From: Streptosporangium amethystogenes
GTDB taxonomy: Bacteria; Actinomycetota; Actinomycetes; Streptosporangiales; Streptosporangiaceae
Length of the DNA: 64,000 nt
NCBI RefSeq assembly: GCF_000721075.1
Contig: NZ_JOEQ01000012.1
Location: 62,001-126,000 of the forward strand
Reading direction: 5' to 3'
Shown: positions 36,570 through 46,321 of the stretch, piece after piece
How positions within the stretch are numbered: position 1 is the stretch's first letter
How the letters are laid out: each line of letters begins with the position of its first letter
Translations under genes and position numbers: made by a program
The notes under the pieces: model-generated
Told to the model about the DNA's origin: nothing
The model's input: the letters and a program-made list of their open reading frames with translations, nothing else
Database searches by the model: none

Positions 36570-37592
36570 TCAGACGACGGCGCACTCTCCCCTGTCGCTC
36601 TGACAGGTCTCCGGAATCCCCGCGTCACCGCTCGCGGTGAAGACGACGACGAGTTCCTCGCCCGCCTCCAGAACCTCCGGCGAGTCGATCACCAGGTTGT
36701 CGTCGAGTTGCTCCCAGTCGGCTCCGCTCACCGCGGAGACCGTCCCGTCGACCGGCACGCTCACCTTCAGGTTCTCGACGCTCTCGTCCGCGGCGACCAC
36801 GAGCCTGACCGTGTACGACTGTGCCCTGCTCCTCACGAGGGCGGCACCTACCATGATCATGGCGCCCCCCGCGGCGGGCGCGGGGGCCTCGAAGGTGTCG
36901 GTGGGCACGGGGGCGGGCGCCGTGGTGCTCGAGGACTGCGCGGGAGCGGGTGTTCGGTGGTCACCGACGATGAGGGGCTCGGAGGTGGACGTGGGCTCCG
37001 GTTCGCCGGTGGGCGAGGGTTCGTCGGAGGCCCGGGGCGCGCGGGTGGCCTTCCTCGTCGCGGTGGGCTTGGGGGTGGAGGTGACCCCGCCTCCCCTGTG
37101 GGTGGAGGTGGGAGTCGGGACGGGCGTGGCCTCCGCCGTCTCGTCGCCCGCCTCCTCGGGCTCGTCGGCCGGTACCGGATCCTCGATGGGCTCGGTCCCA
37201 TCGGCGGGGTCGGGCCGCGGTTCCGGCTGGTTCGACACCGCCGTGGCGCAACCGGCGGGCGGGCAGTCGGCGGAACTCTCGGAGCCGGTCAGCGCCCGGA
37301 TCCCGAACACGGTCCCGCCGAGCACCACCGCCACCGCGGCGACGATCAGCAGGGTCATCCTGGTCCGTCCGCCGGACCTCTCCTCGTCCTCGGGCCACGT
37401 GACGGACGGTTCGGACTCCGAGGTCCACCCCGAACCCAGGAAACCCGTCTGGGGCTCGGTGACCATCGACTCCTCGGGACGGAGCCGGCGCCCGATCGGC
37501 TCGTCCCGGTAATCGGGTGCCGGATCGGGCTCCGGCCGGCGTTTCCCCCGGTCCGGGGAAGCCGCTTCCCCGTTTCCACCATGGCGGCCCAT
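36570..37592 (-). CDS. Membrane-anchored Pro/Thr/Ser-rich protein with C-terminal beta-sandwich
   Basis: This 340-residue protein has a cytoplasmic N-terminal 75 residues rich in charge, one transmembrane helix (about 80-100, [19 protein letters not shown]), then a long Pro/Thr/Glu-rich stalk (about 120-235). A C-terminal domain of about 100 residues follows ([35 protein letters not shown]) that resembles an Ig-like or CBM2-like sandwich. Two Cys near each end of the extracellular part could form disulfides. No enzymatic motif is seen. ATG 37592 follows AAAGGGG. Confidence 0.75.
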   Translation of the reverse strand: MGRHGGNGEAASPDRGKRRPEPDPAPDYRDEPIGRRLRPEESMVTEPQTGFLGSGWTSESEPSVTWPEDEERSGGRTRMTLLIVAAVAVVLGGTVFGIRALTGSESSADCPPAGCATAVSNQPEPRPDPADGTEPIEDPVPADEPEEAGDETAEATPVPTPTSTHRGGGVTSTPKPTATRKATRAPRASDEPSPTGEPEPTSTSEPLIVGDHRTPAPAQSSSTTAPAPVPTDTFEAPAPAAGGAMIMVGAALVRSRAQSYTVRLVVAADESVENLKVSVPVDGTVSAVSGADWEQLDDNLVIDSPEVLEAGEELVVVFTASGDAGIPETCQSDRGECAVV

Positions 37593-37691
37593 ATCGCCCC
37601 TTTCTCGGAGGGAATCTCGACCGCCCAACTTCATACCAGTTCAATAACCGTTTGTCGCAATTTTCGCAGATGTAACAACGAGTGGTAAAGG

Positions 37692-38648
37692 TCACTCCCG
37701 GAAGTGGTCCCAGCCTCCACGGTCCAGCAGCAGGCCTTTGACCTGCACTCCCTCACCCTCGATGACATGACCCACCACACTCCAGCCCTCCGGGAGCCGT
37801 ACCCGGTCCGGGAAGGTCGCGGCGAGGGCGTGGTCGTCACCGCCGGAGAGCACCCACTCCAGCGGATCCGTGCCGAGCAGCCGGGCCGCCTCCCGCATCA
37901 CCGGCGGGATGTCGAACGCCTCCGGGTCGAGCACGAGCGCGGTTCCGGCCGCGGCCGCCACGTGGCCGAGATCCTGGAGCAGGCCGTCGCTCACGTCGAG
38001 CATGGCGGTGGCCCCCAGCGCGGCGGCCTCGGGACCGCGCGGATAGGGAGGGCACGGGCGGCGGTGGGCGTCGATCAGTTCCACCGGCCCGGCCAGGCCC
38101 GCACGGAGCAGCGCGAGGCCCGCGGCGGCGTGTCCGAGGCGGCCCGCGACCGCGACCACGTCACCAGGCCGGGCCCCCGACCTGGTGACCGGCGCCCGGC
38201 CGCCGAGGTCGCCCAGGGCGGTGACGGCGATCACGACGAGGTCGCAGCGGGTGATGTCGCCGCCCACCACGCTGGCGCCGACGAGGTCGCACTCGTCGCG
38301 GAAGCCGTCCGTGAGATCGTCCAGCCAGCCGGTGGCGGCGTCGGCGGGCAGCCCGAGGCCGACCACGAGGCCGGTGGGGTCTGCTCCCATCGCCACGACG
38401 TCCGAGAGATTCTGCGCCGCGGCCTTGCGCCCGATGTCGTAGCCACTGGACCAATCACGGCGGAAGTGCCTACCCTCGATTAACAGGTCAGTCGTCACGA
38501 CGACCCGCCCATCAGGAGCGCTCACCACCGCGGCGTCGTCTCCGGGACCGAGCAATACGGTCCCTCCCTGCGGCAAGCGTCCGGCAATACGTGCAACAAC
38601 TCCGAATTCGCCGAGATCTCCGACTGTGATGACACACCTCCCGTTCAT
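37692..38648 (-). CDS. thiL: Thiamine-monophosphate kinase
   Basis: This 318-residue ThiL has GEFGVVARIAGRLP, LLGPGDDAAVV (metal-binding GDDA), TTDLLIEGRHF, a long central segment with GGDITRCDLVV, and DVSDGLLQDLGH. The fold is AIR synthetase-like. It phosphorylates thiamine monophosphate to the diphosphate. The start (ATG 38648) gives family length though the ribosome-binding sequence is weak. It is divergent from the small Lrp-type gene. No TPP riboswitch is seen. Confidence 0.95.
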   Translation of the reverse strand: MNGRCVITVGDLGEFGVVARIAGRLPQGGTVLLGPGDDAAVVSAPDGRVVVTTDLLIEGRHFRRDWSSGYDIGRKAAAQNLSDVVAMGADPTGLVVGLGLPADAATGWLDDLTDGFRDECDLVGASVVGGDITRCDLVVIAVTALGDLGGRAPVTRSGARPGDVVAVAGRLGHAAAGLALLRAGLAGPVELIDAHRRPCPPYPRGPEAAALGATAMLDVSDGLLQDLGHVAAAAGTALVLDPEAFDIPPVMREAARLLGTDPLEWVLSGGDDHALAATFPDRVRLPEGWSVVGHVIEGEGVQVKGLLLDRGGWDHFRE

Positions 38649-38699
38649 CACAGGGTACGGTGGCCCTTCGGCACTGATCCAATCGCCCCGGAGGTCGTT

Positions 38700-38933
38700 G
38701 TGGTGCAGGCCTACATCCTTATTCAGACCGAGGTCGGCAAGGCCGCGAACGTGGCTTCGGAGATCTCCGGCATCCCTGGTGTCACCCAGGCCGAGGACGT
38801 CACCGGACCCTACGACGTGATAGTGCGGGCGGAGGCCCGCAACGTCGATGAGCTGGGAAAGCTCGTGGTGGCGCAGATTCAGGGTGTGGAGGGGATCACG
38901 CGTACACTGACGTGTCCCATCGTCCACATCTGA
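38700..38933 (+). CDS. Stand-alone Lrp/AsnC ligand-binding (RAM) domain protein
   Basis: This 77-residue protein, VQAYILIQTEVGKAANVASE then GITRTLTCPIVHI, consists only of the Lrp/AsnC C-terminal RAM domain with no helix-turn-helix. Such proteins form oligomers that bind amino acids. Two tandem GTG codons (38700, 38703) are possible starts after GGAGG. It is followed 28 bp later by the DUF3515 lipoprotein. Confidence 0.9.
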   Translation: MVQAYILIQTEVGKAANVASEISGIPGVTQAEDVTGPYDVIVRAEARNVDELGKLVVAQIQGVEGITRTLTCPIVHI

Positions 38934-38961
38934 GTTCGCAGCCGACCGTCGGGAACGTGAC

Positions 38962-39390
38962 ATGCCACTGCGGTTCATCCGCCTGGCGGGGTGCGCCTGC
39001 GCCCTGCTGATCCTGGCGGGCTGCGGCGGCGCCGTCCGGGTCGAGCCGCCCGTCCCCGAGGGGCCCGCCGCCGCCGCGTGCCAGGCGCTCGCCGAGCGGC
39101 TCCCGCGGAGACTCGACGGTGCGGACAGGGTCGAGTCCACCCCCGCCTCCCCCTACGTCGCCGTGTGGGGGCAGGGCCGCATCGCCCTGCGCTGCGGGGT
39201 GCCGCGGCCGGTGACGATGTCGCCCACCGACCAGGTGCCCGAGATCAACGAAGTGGCGTGGTACGCCGACCCGGCCCGACCGACGCTGTTCACGTCGGTC
39301 GGCAGGGCGGCCTACGTCGAGGTGACGGTCGCGCGGGAGCACACCCCGCAGAGCGTGCTGGTCGATCTCGCGGCACCGATCAGGGCGGCG

Positions 39391-39408
<18 letters not shown>
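38962..39408 (+). CDS. DUF3515 lipoprotein
   Basis: This 148-residue actinobacterial protein has lipobox LLILAGC (Cys near 21) and the DUF3515 features CQALAERLP, RCGVPRPV and VAWYADP. The function is unknown; it is often found next to ddl and thiL. Its 3' end overlaps the convergent ddl gene by 18 bp, so their transcripts are antisense at the ends. Confidence 0.88.
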
Positions 39409-40500
<1,092 letters not shown>

Positions 40501-40514
40501 GATGCTCGAATCTA

Positions 40515-40529
40515 CCCCCTGTTAGGGGG
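40515..40529 (-). terminator. Short hairpin between the trans-sulfuration-like gene and ddl
   Basis: CCCCCT-GTT-AGGGGG is a perfect 6-bp stem in the 50-bp gap. It could terminate transcription from the upstream gene or lie in the ddl leader. Confidence 0.45.
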
Positions 40530-40550
40530 CAATCCGGCTGTTAGACGCGC

Positions 40551-41786
40551 CTATCTACTCGATGCGGGTAGTGAGTCGAGTGCCTTGGTCACGTCCATGA
40601 TGAGATCTTCCGCGTCCTCAAGCCCGATGGAGAACCGGACGGCCGCCTCGTCGAGCCCCGTCGCCTCGCCGAGCCGCCGGGGGGTGGTCGAGGCCACGTG
40701 CGCGGCCTTGGTGTGGATTCCTCCGGCGGAGGGGGCGATCGAGGCGAGCCTGAGGGCGTCGGCCAGGGCCACGCCGGCGTCGTAGCCACCGCGCGGAGTG
40801 ATCGTCACGCAGGCGCCGTACCTGGTGCCCTCGGGCCCCGAGTCGAACAGGTGCCTGGCGAGCTGGTGTCCGGGGTGTCCCGGCAACCCCGGGTAGTCGA
40901 CCCGGCGCACGGCGGGGTGCTTGGCCACGGCCGCGGCGAAGACCATCGCGGTGGAGCACATCCGGCGGACCCGCAGCGGCAGGGTCGCGAGCCCCCGGCG
41001 GAGCAGGAAGGCGTCGTCGGGGGAGAGCGTGCCCCCGGTGTCGATCCTGACCTCGCGCAGCTGGGCGATCAGGCCGGGACGGCCCACCGCGACGCCTCCG
41101 GCGCAGTCGTCGTGGCCGCCGAGGTACGTGGTCGCGGAGTGGATCACCAGGTCGGCGCCGTGTTCCAGGGGACGGCACACGATCGGGGTGGCGAAGGTGG
41201 AGTCGACCACCAGCAGCGCCCCCGCGGCGCGGGCGATCCGGTAGAGGCCGCGGATGTCGGAGACCGCCATGGTCGGGTTGGAGAGGGTCTCCGCATAGAT
41301 GATCTTTGTGTTGGGCCTGATCGCCGCCTGCACCCCGGCCAGGTCGCCATAGCCGACGAAGTCCGCGCTGACCCCGAACCTGGACAGCACATTGGTGATC
41401 AGCGAGTGGGTCCCGCCGTACAGCGGGGTGGGTGCCACCAGGTGCGCGCCCGCGCGCAGGAACGTCATCAGGACGGCGTTGACGGCGGCCATCCCCGAGG
41501 CGAACGCCTGCCCGGCCACGTCCTCGGGCGCCGCGGCCCCCTCCAGAGAGGCCACCGCCGAGGCGAACGCGGCGGTGGTGGGGTTGTCGATCCGGCCGTA
41601 GACGTGACCGGCCCCCTTCTCCTCCAACACCTCGGCGTACTCGGCGGAGTCGCCGAAGCCCCAGGCGGAGCTGCGCCATACGGGAAGGCCGAGGGGTCTC
41701 TGCGGGGGCGGCTCGGGAGCCGGCAGGTGCACCGACCGGGTGTTCTCTCCCCTGCGCCTGCGCATCCGTCTGTTCATGGGCCACAC
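40551..41786 (-). CDS. Cystathionine gamma-synthase-like protein lacking the PLP lysine
   Basis: The 411-residue product is a full-length Cys/Met-metabolism PLP-family protein. YGRIDNPTT, FASGMAAVNAVLM, YAETLSNPTMAVSDI and VVDSTFATP are all normal. In place of the Schiff-base motif SATKYLGGH it reads SATTYLGGH: Thr220, codon ACG at 41127-41129. The substrate loop near the C-terminus (usually GGVE) is GGIHTK. PLP-dependent elimination or replacement chemistry is therefore unlikely. The intact frame suggests a retained non-catalytic role or a recent mutation. GTG 41786 is the start used; an internal ATG at 41777 or 41765 is possible. Confidence 0.88.
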   Translation of the reverse strand: MWPMNRRMRRRRGENTRSVHLPAPEPPPQRPLGLPVWRSSAWGFGDSAEYAEVLEEKGAGHVYGRIDNPTTAAFASAVASLEGAAAPEDVAGQAFASGMAAVNAVLMTFLRAGAHLVAPTPLYGGTHSLITNVLSRFGVSADFVGYGDLAGVQAAIRPNTKIIYAETLSNPTMAVSDIRGLYRIARAAGALLVVDSTFATPIVCRPLEHGADLVIHSATTYLGGHDDCAGGVAVGRPGLIAQLREVRIDTGGTLSPDDAFLLRRGLATLPLRVRRMCSTAMVFAAAVAKHPAVRRVDYPGLPGHPGHQLARHLFDSGPEGTRYGACVTITPRGGYDAGVALADALRLASIAPSAGGIHTKAAHVASTTPRRLGEATGLDEAAVRFSIGLEDAEDLIMDVTKALDSLPASSR

Positions 41787-41793
41787 CGTGTCT

Positions 41794-42804
41794 TCACAGG
41801 CCGTACCGTTCCGGCTTGGGAGTCCGCGACATCAGGAGCACCGCGGCCTCGCTGGGAGGCATTGCGTCATGGACGACGGCCACCACCACTTCGGTGATCG
41901 GCATCTCCACGTCGTGCTTTCTGGCCAGTTCGAGCACCGACTCGCAGGATTTGACCCCCTCGGCGGTCTGTTTCGTGGCGGCGATGACCTCGGCCAGGGT
42001 CATGCCCCGCCCCAGATTCTCCCCGAAAGTGCGGTTCCGCGACAATGGGGAGGTACAGGTCGCCACCAGATCACCCATGCCCGCCAGCCCCGCGAAGGTG
42101 TGCGGGTCCGCGCCGAGTACCGTGCCCAGCCTGGAGATCTCGGCCAGCCCGCGCGTCATCAGCATCGCCCCGACGTTGTCGCCCAGCCCCATCCCCGCCG
42201 AGATGCCGACCGCCAGGGCGATCACGTTCTTGACGGCCCCGCCGAGTTCGACCCCCACGACATCGGGGTTGGTGTAGGGGCGGAACCAGGGCGGCAGGTA
42301 ACAGGCCTCCTGAAGGCGCTCCATCGCCCGCTCGTCGGTGCAGGCGACCACGGTGGCGGCGGGCTGGCCCCGGACGATCTCCCCGGCCAGGTTGGGCCCC
42401 GACACCACCGCGACCCGTTCCTGGGGCACCCCGGCGACCTCGCAGATCACCTCGCTCATCCGCTTGGTGGTGCCCAGCTCGATGCCCTTCATCAGGCTGA
42501 CCAGCACCGCCTCCGGCGGCAGGTACGGCTTCCAGCGGGTCAGGTTCTCCCTCAGGGTCTGGGAGGGCACCGCGAGCACCACGAAGTCGGCGCCGTCGAG
42601 AGCCTCGGCCGGGTCGGTCGTGGCGCGCAGCGTCTCGGGCAGCACCGCGCCCGGCAGGTAGACGGGGTTCTCGTGCCGCCGATCGATCGCCTCGACGACC
42701 TCCGCACTGCGCCCCCACAGGATCGTCCGGGTGCCCGCCCCCGCGAGGATCATGCTGAAGGTCGTCCCCCACGAACCCGTGCCGAATACAGCCGCCTTGG
42801 TCAT
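41794..42804 (-). CDS. gpsA: NAD(P)H-dependent glycerol-3-phosphate dehydrogenase
   Basis: This 336-residue GpsA has the N-terminal dinucleotide motif [12 protein letters not shown], catalytic Lys region [13 protein letters not shown], and [14 protein letters not shown]. It reduces dihydroxyacetone phosphate for phospholipid synthesis. ATG 42804 follows AAGGAGA. A GC-rich hairpin (42827-42846) lies in its leader. It is part of the plsC-gpsA phospholipid block. Confidence 0.96.
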   Translation of the reverse strand: MTKAAVFGTGSWGTTFSMILAGAGTRTILWGRSAEVVEAIDRRHENPVYLPGAVLPETLRATTDPAEALDGADFVVLAVPSQTLRENLTRWKPYLPPEAVLVSLMKGIELGTTKRMSEVICEVAGVPQERVAVVSGPNLAGEIVRGQPAATVVACTDERAMERLQEACYLPPWFRPYTNPDVVGVELGGAVKNVIALAVGISAGMGLGDNVGAMLMTRGLAEISRLGTVLGADPHTFAGLAGMGDLVATCTSPLSRNRTFGENLGRGMTLAEVIAATKQTAEGVKSCESVLELARKHDVEMPITEVVVAVVHDAMPPSEAAVLLMSRTPKPERYGL

Positions 42805-42984
42805 CGGTTCTCCTTGGGCGTGGAAACCTCCGCCTCAGGGCGGGGGAGAAAACGCGGCGCGATGCCGTACGGTTCGGTGCCGTGTCCGGCGATGGCGATA
42901 ACCGGGCCACTGCGAGTGTGACCGGCTAGGTCCTCACCGCCGGGCTGGCGGAGAGGTGAAACGCCTGTGGAGCTGGTGTAGGAC

Positions 42985-43081
42985 CTCAAGGGATTTCTCC
43001 TGGCGGGCGACCGGCGGTGAATCAGGAACTCTCACGGGCGACCGTGGGAATCCCCTCCCTTCGGGGAGGGGAGGATGTCAA
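42985..43081 (+). mobile_element. IS200/IS605-type right end / omega-RNA-like remnant without tnpB
   Basis: The sequence GGTGAATCAGGAAC, an imperfect hairpin (CTCACGG with CCGTGGG), then GAATCCCCTCCCTTCG, a perfect 8-bp stem CCCCTCCC (43052-43059) with GGGAGGGG (43064-43071), ending AGGATGTCAA at 43081. It matches my recollection of the 3' end of actinobacterial IS605-family elements, which overlaps the omega-RNA scaffold used by TnpB. No transposase or TnpB ORF remains. The bases that would act as guide run into the 3' end of plsC. The left boundary is uncertain. Confidence 0.5.
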
Positions 43082-43096
43082 CACCGTACGCCGAAG

Positions 43097-43810
43097 TCAG
43101 TTGTCGGAAGGTCGCCTGAACGGCGCCTTGGGCGCCTTCTCCCCGCGGAGTTCGGCCAGCTGGGCCGTGATCGCCGACATGATCTCGGTCGTCGCGGAGC
43201 GCAGCACGTCGGCCTGGAGCGGCTGTCCCCGGTACTTCGACAGGTCGACCGGCGGCCCGGTCAGCACGCGGAAGGTCTTGCGTGGCAGCAGGCGGGGCCT
43301 TTTGGCACCGTACGGCAGGATCTCCTGGGCTCCCCAGTGCGCGACGGGGATCACCGGCGCGCCGGTCTCCAGCGCCAGCCTGGCCGCGCCGGTCTTGCCC
43401 TCCATCGGCCAGAAGTCCGGGTCGCGGGTGCAGGTGCCCTCCGGATAGAACATCACGCACGCCCCCGCGGCGAACCGGCGCCGCGACTCCTCCAGCGAGC
43501 GTCCCGCGTCAGAACTCCCCCGGTAGACGGGAATGACCTGGAGCGCCCTCAGCAGGGGACCGAGCAACGGCACCGAGAAGAGACCCGCCTTGGCCAGAAT
43601 CACCGGCCAGCGGCCGTTGTTGTAGAGGAAGTGCGAGATGAGGATCGGATCCAGCCACGACAGGTGGTTGGTCGCCACGATGACCCCGCCCGTCCTGGGC
43701 AACCGGTCGCTGCGACGCCAGTCCTTCTTGACCAGGAGCCACGAGATCGGCTTGACGATCGCGACGGCGAAGGCGACCCAGAATCGCGAGGGCCAGCCGG
43801 AGCGTCTCAT
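43097..43810 (-). CDS. plsC: 1-acyl-sn-glycerol-3-phosphate acyltransferase family protein
   Basis: This 237-residue protein has an N-terminal hydrophobic segment (FWVAFAVAIVKPISWLLV), acyltransferase block I NHLSWLDP (His and Asp catalytic pair), block II PLLGPLLRAL, block III YPEGTCTRD and block IV-like GAPVIPVAHWG. It adds the second acyl chain to make phosphatidic acid, next to gpsA. The IS605-like end lies 16 bp past its stop. Confidence 0.92.
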   Translation of the reverse strand: MRRSGWPSRFWVAFAVAIVKPISWLLVKKDWRRSDRLPRTGGVIVATNHLSWLDPILISHFLYNNGRWPVILAKAGLFSVPLLGPLLRALQVIPVYRGSSDAGRSLEESRRRFAAGACVMFYPEGTCTRDPDFWPMEGKTGAARLALETGAPVIPVAHWGAQEILPYGAKRPRLLPRKTFRVLTGPPVDLSKYRGQPLQADVLRSATTEIMSAITAQLAELRGEKAPKAPFRRPSDN

Positions 43811-43877
43811 GGGCTCCTCCGTATGAGCGGTTTGCGCACCAAGTCTCCCGGTTGGCTCCCCGGGATGTCGAGACGGG

Positions 43878-44573
43878 ATGCTTAACGCTATGCCTGCTCA
43901 GGAAAGTTCCGCCTGGACCCTTGTCGTCCCGGTCAAAACGCTGGTCGCCGCCAAGACCCGCCTGTCCGCGGCGGCGGGCCCGCACCGGGCCGCGCTGGCC
44001 GTGGCGATCGCCTGCGACACCGTCGAGGCGGCGCTGAGATGCGCGCTCGTCACGCGGGTGGTCGTGGTGACGGGTGACCCGGTGGCCGCCGAGGCACTCG
44101 GCGGGGTCGGCGCGCACGTGATCGGCGACCCCGAGGCGGGGCTGAACGCCGCCCTGCGACACGGCGCCCTGGAAGCGGTACGGCTGGCGCCCGGCGACGC
44201 CGTCGGCGCCCTCCAGGCCGACCTCCCCGCCCTCCGCCCCGCGGAGCTGGCCCGCGTGCTGACCGCCGCCGCGGAGTTCGACCAGATGTTCCTGCCCGAC
44301 GCCTCCGAGGTCGGCACGACCTTCTACGGCGTAAGGCCCGGCACGCCGTTCACGCCGGGGTTCGGCGGCGAGTCGCGGGACCGGCACCTGCGGCGCGGCG
44401 CCAAGGAGCTCTGTGTGGCGAAAGTGGAGTCGGTCCGCCATGACGTGGACACCCCGGACGACCTGCGCCGGGCGCTGGTCCTGGGCGTCGGCCCCCGCAC
44501 GCTGGCCATGGCGGAAAGGATCTCGGTGTCCGGCGGCTCTTCGCGGCCGGAGGAACGCGACGGGGACCGATAG
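43878..44573 (+). CDS. cofC: 2-phospho-L-lactate/phosphoenolpyruvate guanylyltransferase (F420 pathway)
   Basis: This 231-residue CofC/FbiD nucleotidyltransferase has WTLVVPVKTLVAAKTRLSAA at the N-terminus, LQADLPALRPAELA and FGGESRDRH, then VRHDVDTPDDL near the end. It activates phosphoenolpyruvate or phospholactate with GTP for coenzyme F420. The start is ATG 43878; ATG 43890 is also plausible. It is divergent from plsC. Confidence 0.9.
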   Translation: MLNAMPAQESSAWTLVVPVKTLVAAKTRLSAAAGPHRAALAVAIACDTVEAALRCALVTRVVVVTGDPVAAEALGGVGAHVIGDPEAGLNAALRHGALEAVRLAPGDAVGALQADLPALRPAELARVLTAAAEFDQMFLPDASEVGTTFYGVRPGTPFTPGFGGESRDRHLRRGAKELCVAKVESVRHDVDTPDDLRRALVLGVGPRTLAMAERISVSGGSSRPEERDGDR

Positions 44574-44617
44574 CCCCGGTTCGGGCGGGATTCCCGTCCG
44601 GGGGCTACCCTGGGCGT

Positions 44618-44824
44618 GTGCAGGCGACGGTGCGGAGCTTCGAGGAGGCGACCCGGTCGGGGTCGGTCTTCCTGGACGACGGGACCGAGATCCCGTTCGG
44701 CGCGGCGGCGTTCGACGCGGGGCCGCTCCGGCTGCTCAGGGCGGGTCAGCGGGTCAACATCGTCATGACCGGCGACGACGTCTCCTACATCACCCTCTCG
44801 ACTTTCCCGGTACCCGGCCGGTGA
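44618..44824 (+). CDS. Small OB-fold (cold-shock-like) conserved protein
   Basis: This 68-residue protein begins VQATVRSFEEATRSGSVFLD, then a five-strand-like pattern ending VSYITLSTFPV. It resembles a cold-shock domain in size and strand order but lacks the RNP aromatic motifs, so nucleic-acid binding is uncertain. GTG 44618 is 44 bp after cofC, likely cotranscribed. Confidence 0.7.
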   Translation: MQATVRSFEEATRSGSVFLDDGTEIPFGAAAFDAGPLRLLRAGQRVNIVMTGDDVSYITLSTFPVPGR

Positions 44825-44981
44825 GGTGGCCGGGAAATCGGCTTCCCTGACGGTCCGGGCCGAAATCATCTCCGCGGCGCCCCGCCGACGGCTCCGGTGA
44901 ACGTGGCCGAACACCGCACAGGACACTTTCGACGGCTCCGGACGGGGATCCCGATCCGGCGGCACCGGTCGGAAAGCCGGA

Positions 44982-45012
44982 CGCCCGGGCTCCCGCTTCG
45001 GGAGTCCGGGCG
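44982..45012 (-). terminator. hup terminator hairpin
   Basis: A 13-bp stem with one G-T pair (CGCCCGGGCTCCC at 44982-44994 with GGGAGTCCGGGCG at 45000-45012) lies 13 bp past the hup stop. Confidence 0.7.
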
Positions 45013-45025
45013 CCTGCGCCGAGAC

Positions 45026-45325
45026 CTATTTCTTCTTCGACGCCTTCTTGCCGCCGTTGTTGACGAGTTCCTTGAAGTCGGAACCGGGCCGGAATTTCGG
45101 CCCCCAACTCTCGGCGACGTGGATCTCGGCACCCGTCGAAGGGTTGCGGGCGGTGCGGGCCGGCTTGTGCACCATCTCAAAGGCACCGAACCCCGTGATC
45201 GAGACCTTGTCACCACTCGCGACCGTGGTCTGGATCGTGTCGAGCACCGCGTTCACGGCTTCGGTGGCCGTCTTCTTGTCGCCCACCCGATCCGCGATGG
45301 CGTCGACGAGTTCCTTTTTGTTCAT
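45026..45325 (-). CDS. hup: HU-family DNA-binding protein
   Basis: This 99-residue HU has MNKKELVDAIADRVGDKKTA, then GFGAFEMVHKPARTARNPST, the beta-arm with the DNA-intercalating Pro region, and a Lys-rich end. It bends and compacts DNA. The form is the short one (no long Lys/Ala tail). ATG 45325 follows GGGGGAGC; the longer in-frame extension has no support. Confidence 0.95.
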   Translation of the reverse strand: MNKKELVDAIADRVGDKKTATEAVNAVLDTIQTTVASGDKVSITGFGAFEMVHKPARTARNPSTGAEIHVAESWGPKFRPGSDFKELVNNGGKKASKKK

Positions 45326-45488
45326 AAGGTTGCTCCCCCTGCTTACCGATGTCCGGGAGTGGGTCACGGGGCAGAAAACCCGTCTCACCCGATTTGTCAC
45401 GGCGAGGGGTCTCATCACAGATCTCTCATCAACGATCACGATGAGAAACCCCCTGCTCGCTTGAAATTAGGGGACGGAGCCGTATGAC

Positions 45489-45743
45489 TCAATCACCTTC
45501 CGCAATGTTTCCAGTGCTCGGCGTATCTGAAACCAAGACATCAATACTGAGAAGGAACAAATCAAGACGCCCTGTGGCGTGATCGAGGTCACGCTTGGCC
45601 ATATCGCAGATGGCCAGCAGGCGCCTGGTGAGACGTTTTCTCTCCTCGACGGAGACAGGCAGGGACCGGACGCGGCGGTGCGCCTCGCGCAACCGCCACG
45701 CCAGCTCGTCCTCTGAACTCGTCAGACGGTCGTCGGCAGCCAT
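45489..45743 (-). CDS. Small conserved helical protein downstream of leuD
   Basis: The 84-residue product is highly charged and helical ([40 protein letters not shown]), with no known domain. It starts at ATG 45743, inside the 3' end of leuD (22-bp overlap), so it is translated from the leu transcript. The function is unknown. Confidence 0.65.
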   Translation of the reverse strand: MAADDRLTSSEDELAWRLREAHRRVRSLPVSVEERKRLTRRLLAICDMAKRDLDHATGRLDLFLLSIDVLVSDTPSTGNIAEGD

Positions 45744-46309
45744 GGCTGCCGACCATTCTCGTATGTCCCGATGGCGTCGGCGTTGCGCAGGGTCAGCCCG
45801 ATGTCGTCCAGCCCCTCCATCAGCCGCCAGCGCGTGTAGTCGTCGATCTCGAAGGCGGCGGCCTCCGCGCCCCAGCGGACCTGGCGTTCCGCCAGGTCAA
45901 CGGCGATCTCAAGGGTCGGGTCCGCCTCGACCCCAGCCTGCAGCGCCTCGACGATCTCGCCCGGCAGGACGACCGGGAGCAGGCCCATCTTGGTGGAATT
46001 ATTACGGAAGATGTCTCCGAAACGGGCCGCGATCACGACGCGGAAGCCGTACTGCTGCAGGGCCCAGACCGCGTGCTCGCGGGAGGAGCCGGTGCCGAAG
46101 TCGGGGCCGGCCAGCAGGATCGTGGCGCCCTCGTGAACGGGGTTGTTCAGGACGAAGCCGGGGTCCTCGCGCCAGGCGGAGAACAGACCGTTCTCGAACC
46201 CGGTCCTGCTGACCTGCTTGAGCCAGACGGCGGGGATGATCTGGTCGGTGTCCACGTTGCTGCGGCGCAGCGGCACGGCCCGGCCGGTGTGGGTGACGAA
46301 CGCTTCCAT
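45722..46309 (-). CDS. leuD: 3-isopropylmalate dehydratase small subunit
   Basis: This 195-residue LeuD has [34 protein letters not shown], and [19 protein letters not shown]. It forms the swivelling domain of isopropylmalate isomerase with LeuC. ATG 46309 follows AAGGAG, 12 bp after the leuC stop. Confidence 0.96.
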   Translation of the reverse strand: MEAFVTHTGRAVPLRRSNVDTDQIIPAVWLKQVSRTGFENGLFSAWREDPGFVLNNPVHEGATILLAGPDFGTGSSREHAVWALQQYGFRVVIAARFGDIFRNNSTKMGLLPVVLPGEIVEALQAGVEADPTLEIAVDLAERQVRWGAEAAAFEIDDYTRWRLMEGLDDIGLTLRNADAIGTYENGRQPWLPTTV

Positions 46310-46321
46310 CGCGAGGACTCC

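Noticed and set aside
38649..38699. Possible TPP riboswitch upstream of thiL
   Set aside because: The divergent gap is only about 50 bp and shows none of the conserved CUGAGA/ACCUGA-type elements; the thiD leader also lacks them.
42801..42989. 62-codon minus-strand ORF whose stop overlaps the gpsA start
   Set aside because: It lies within the suspected IS605-like remnant, has no domain, and its coupling to gpsA is explained by the gpsA ribosome-binding sequence. It could still be a decayed transposase fragment.
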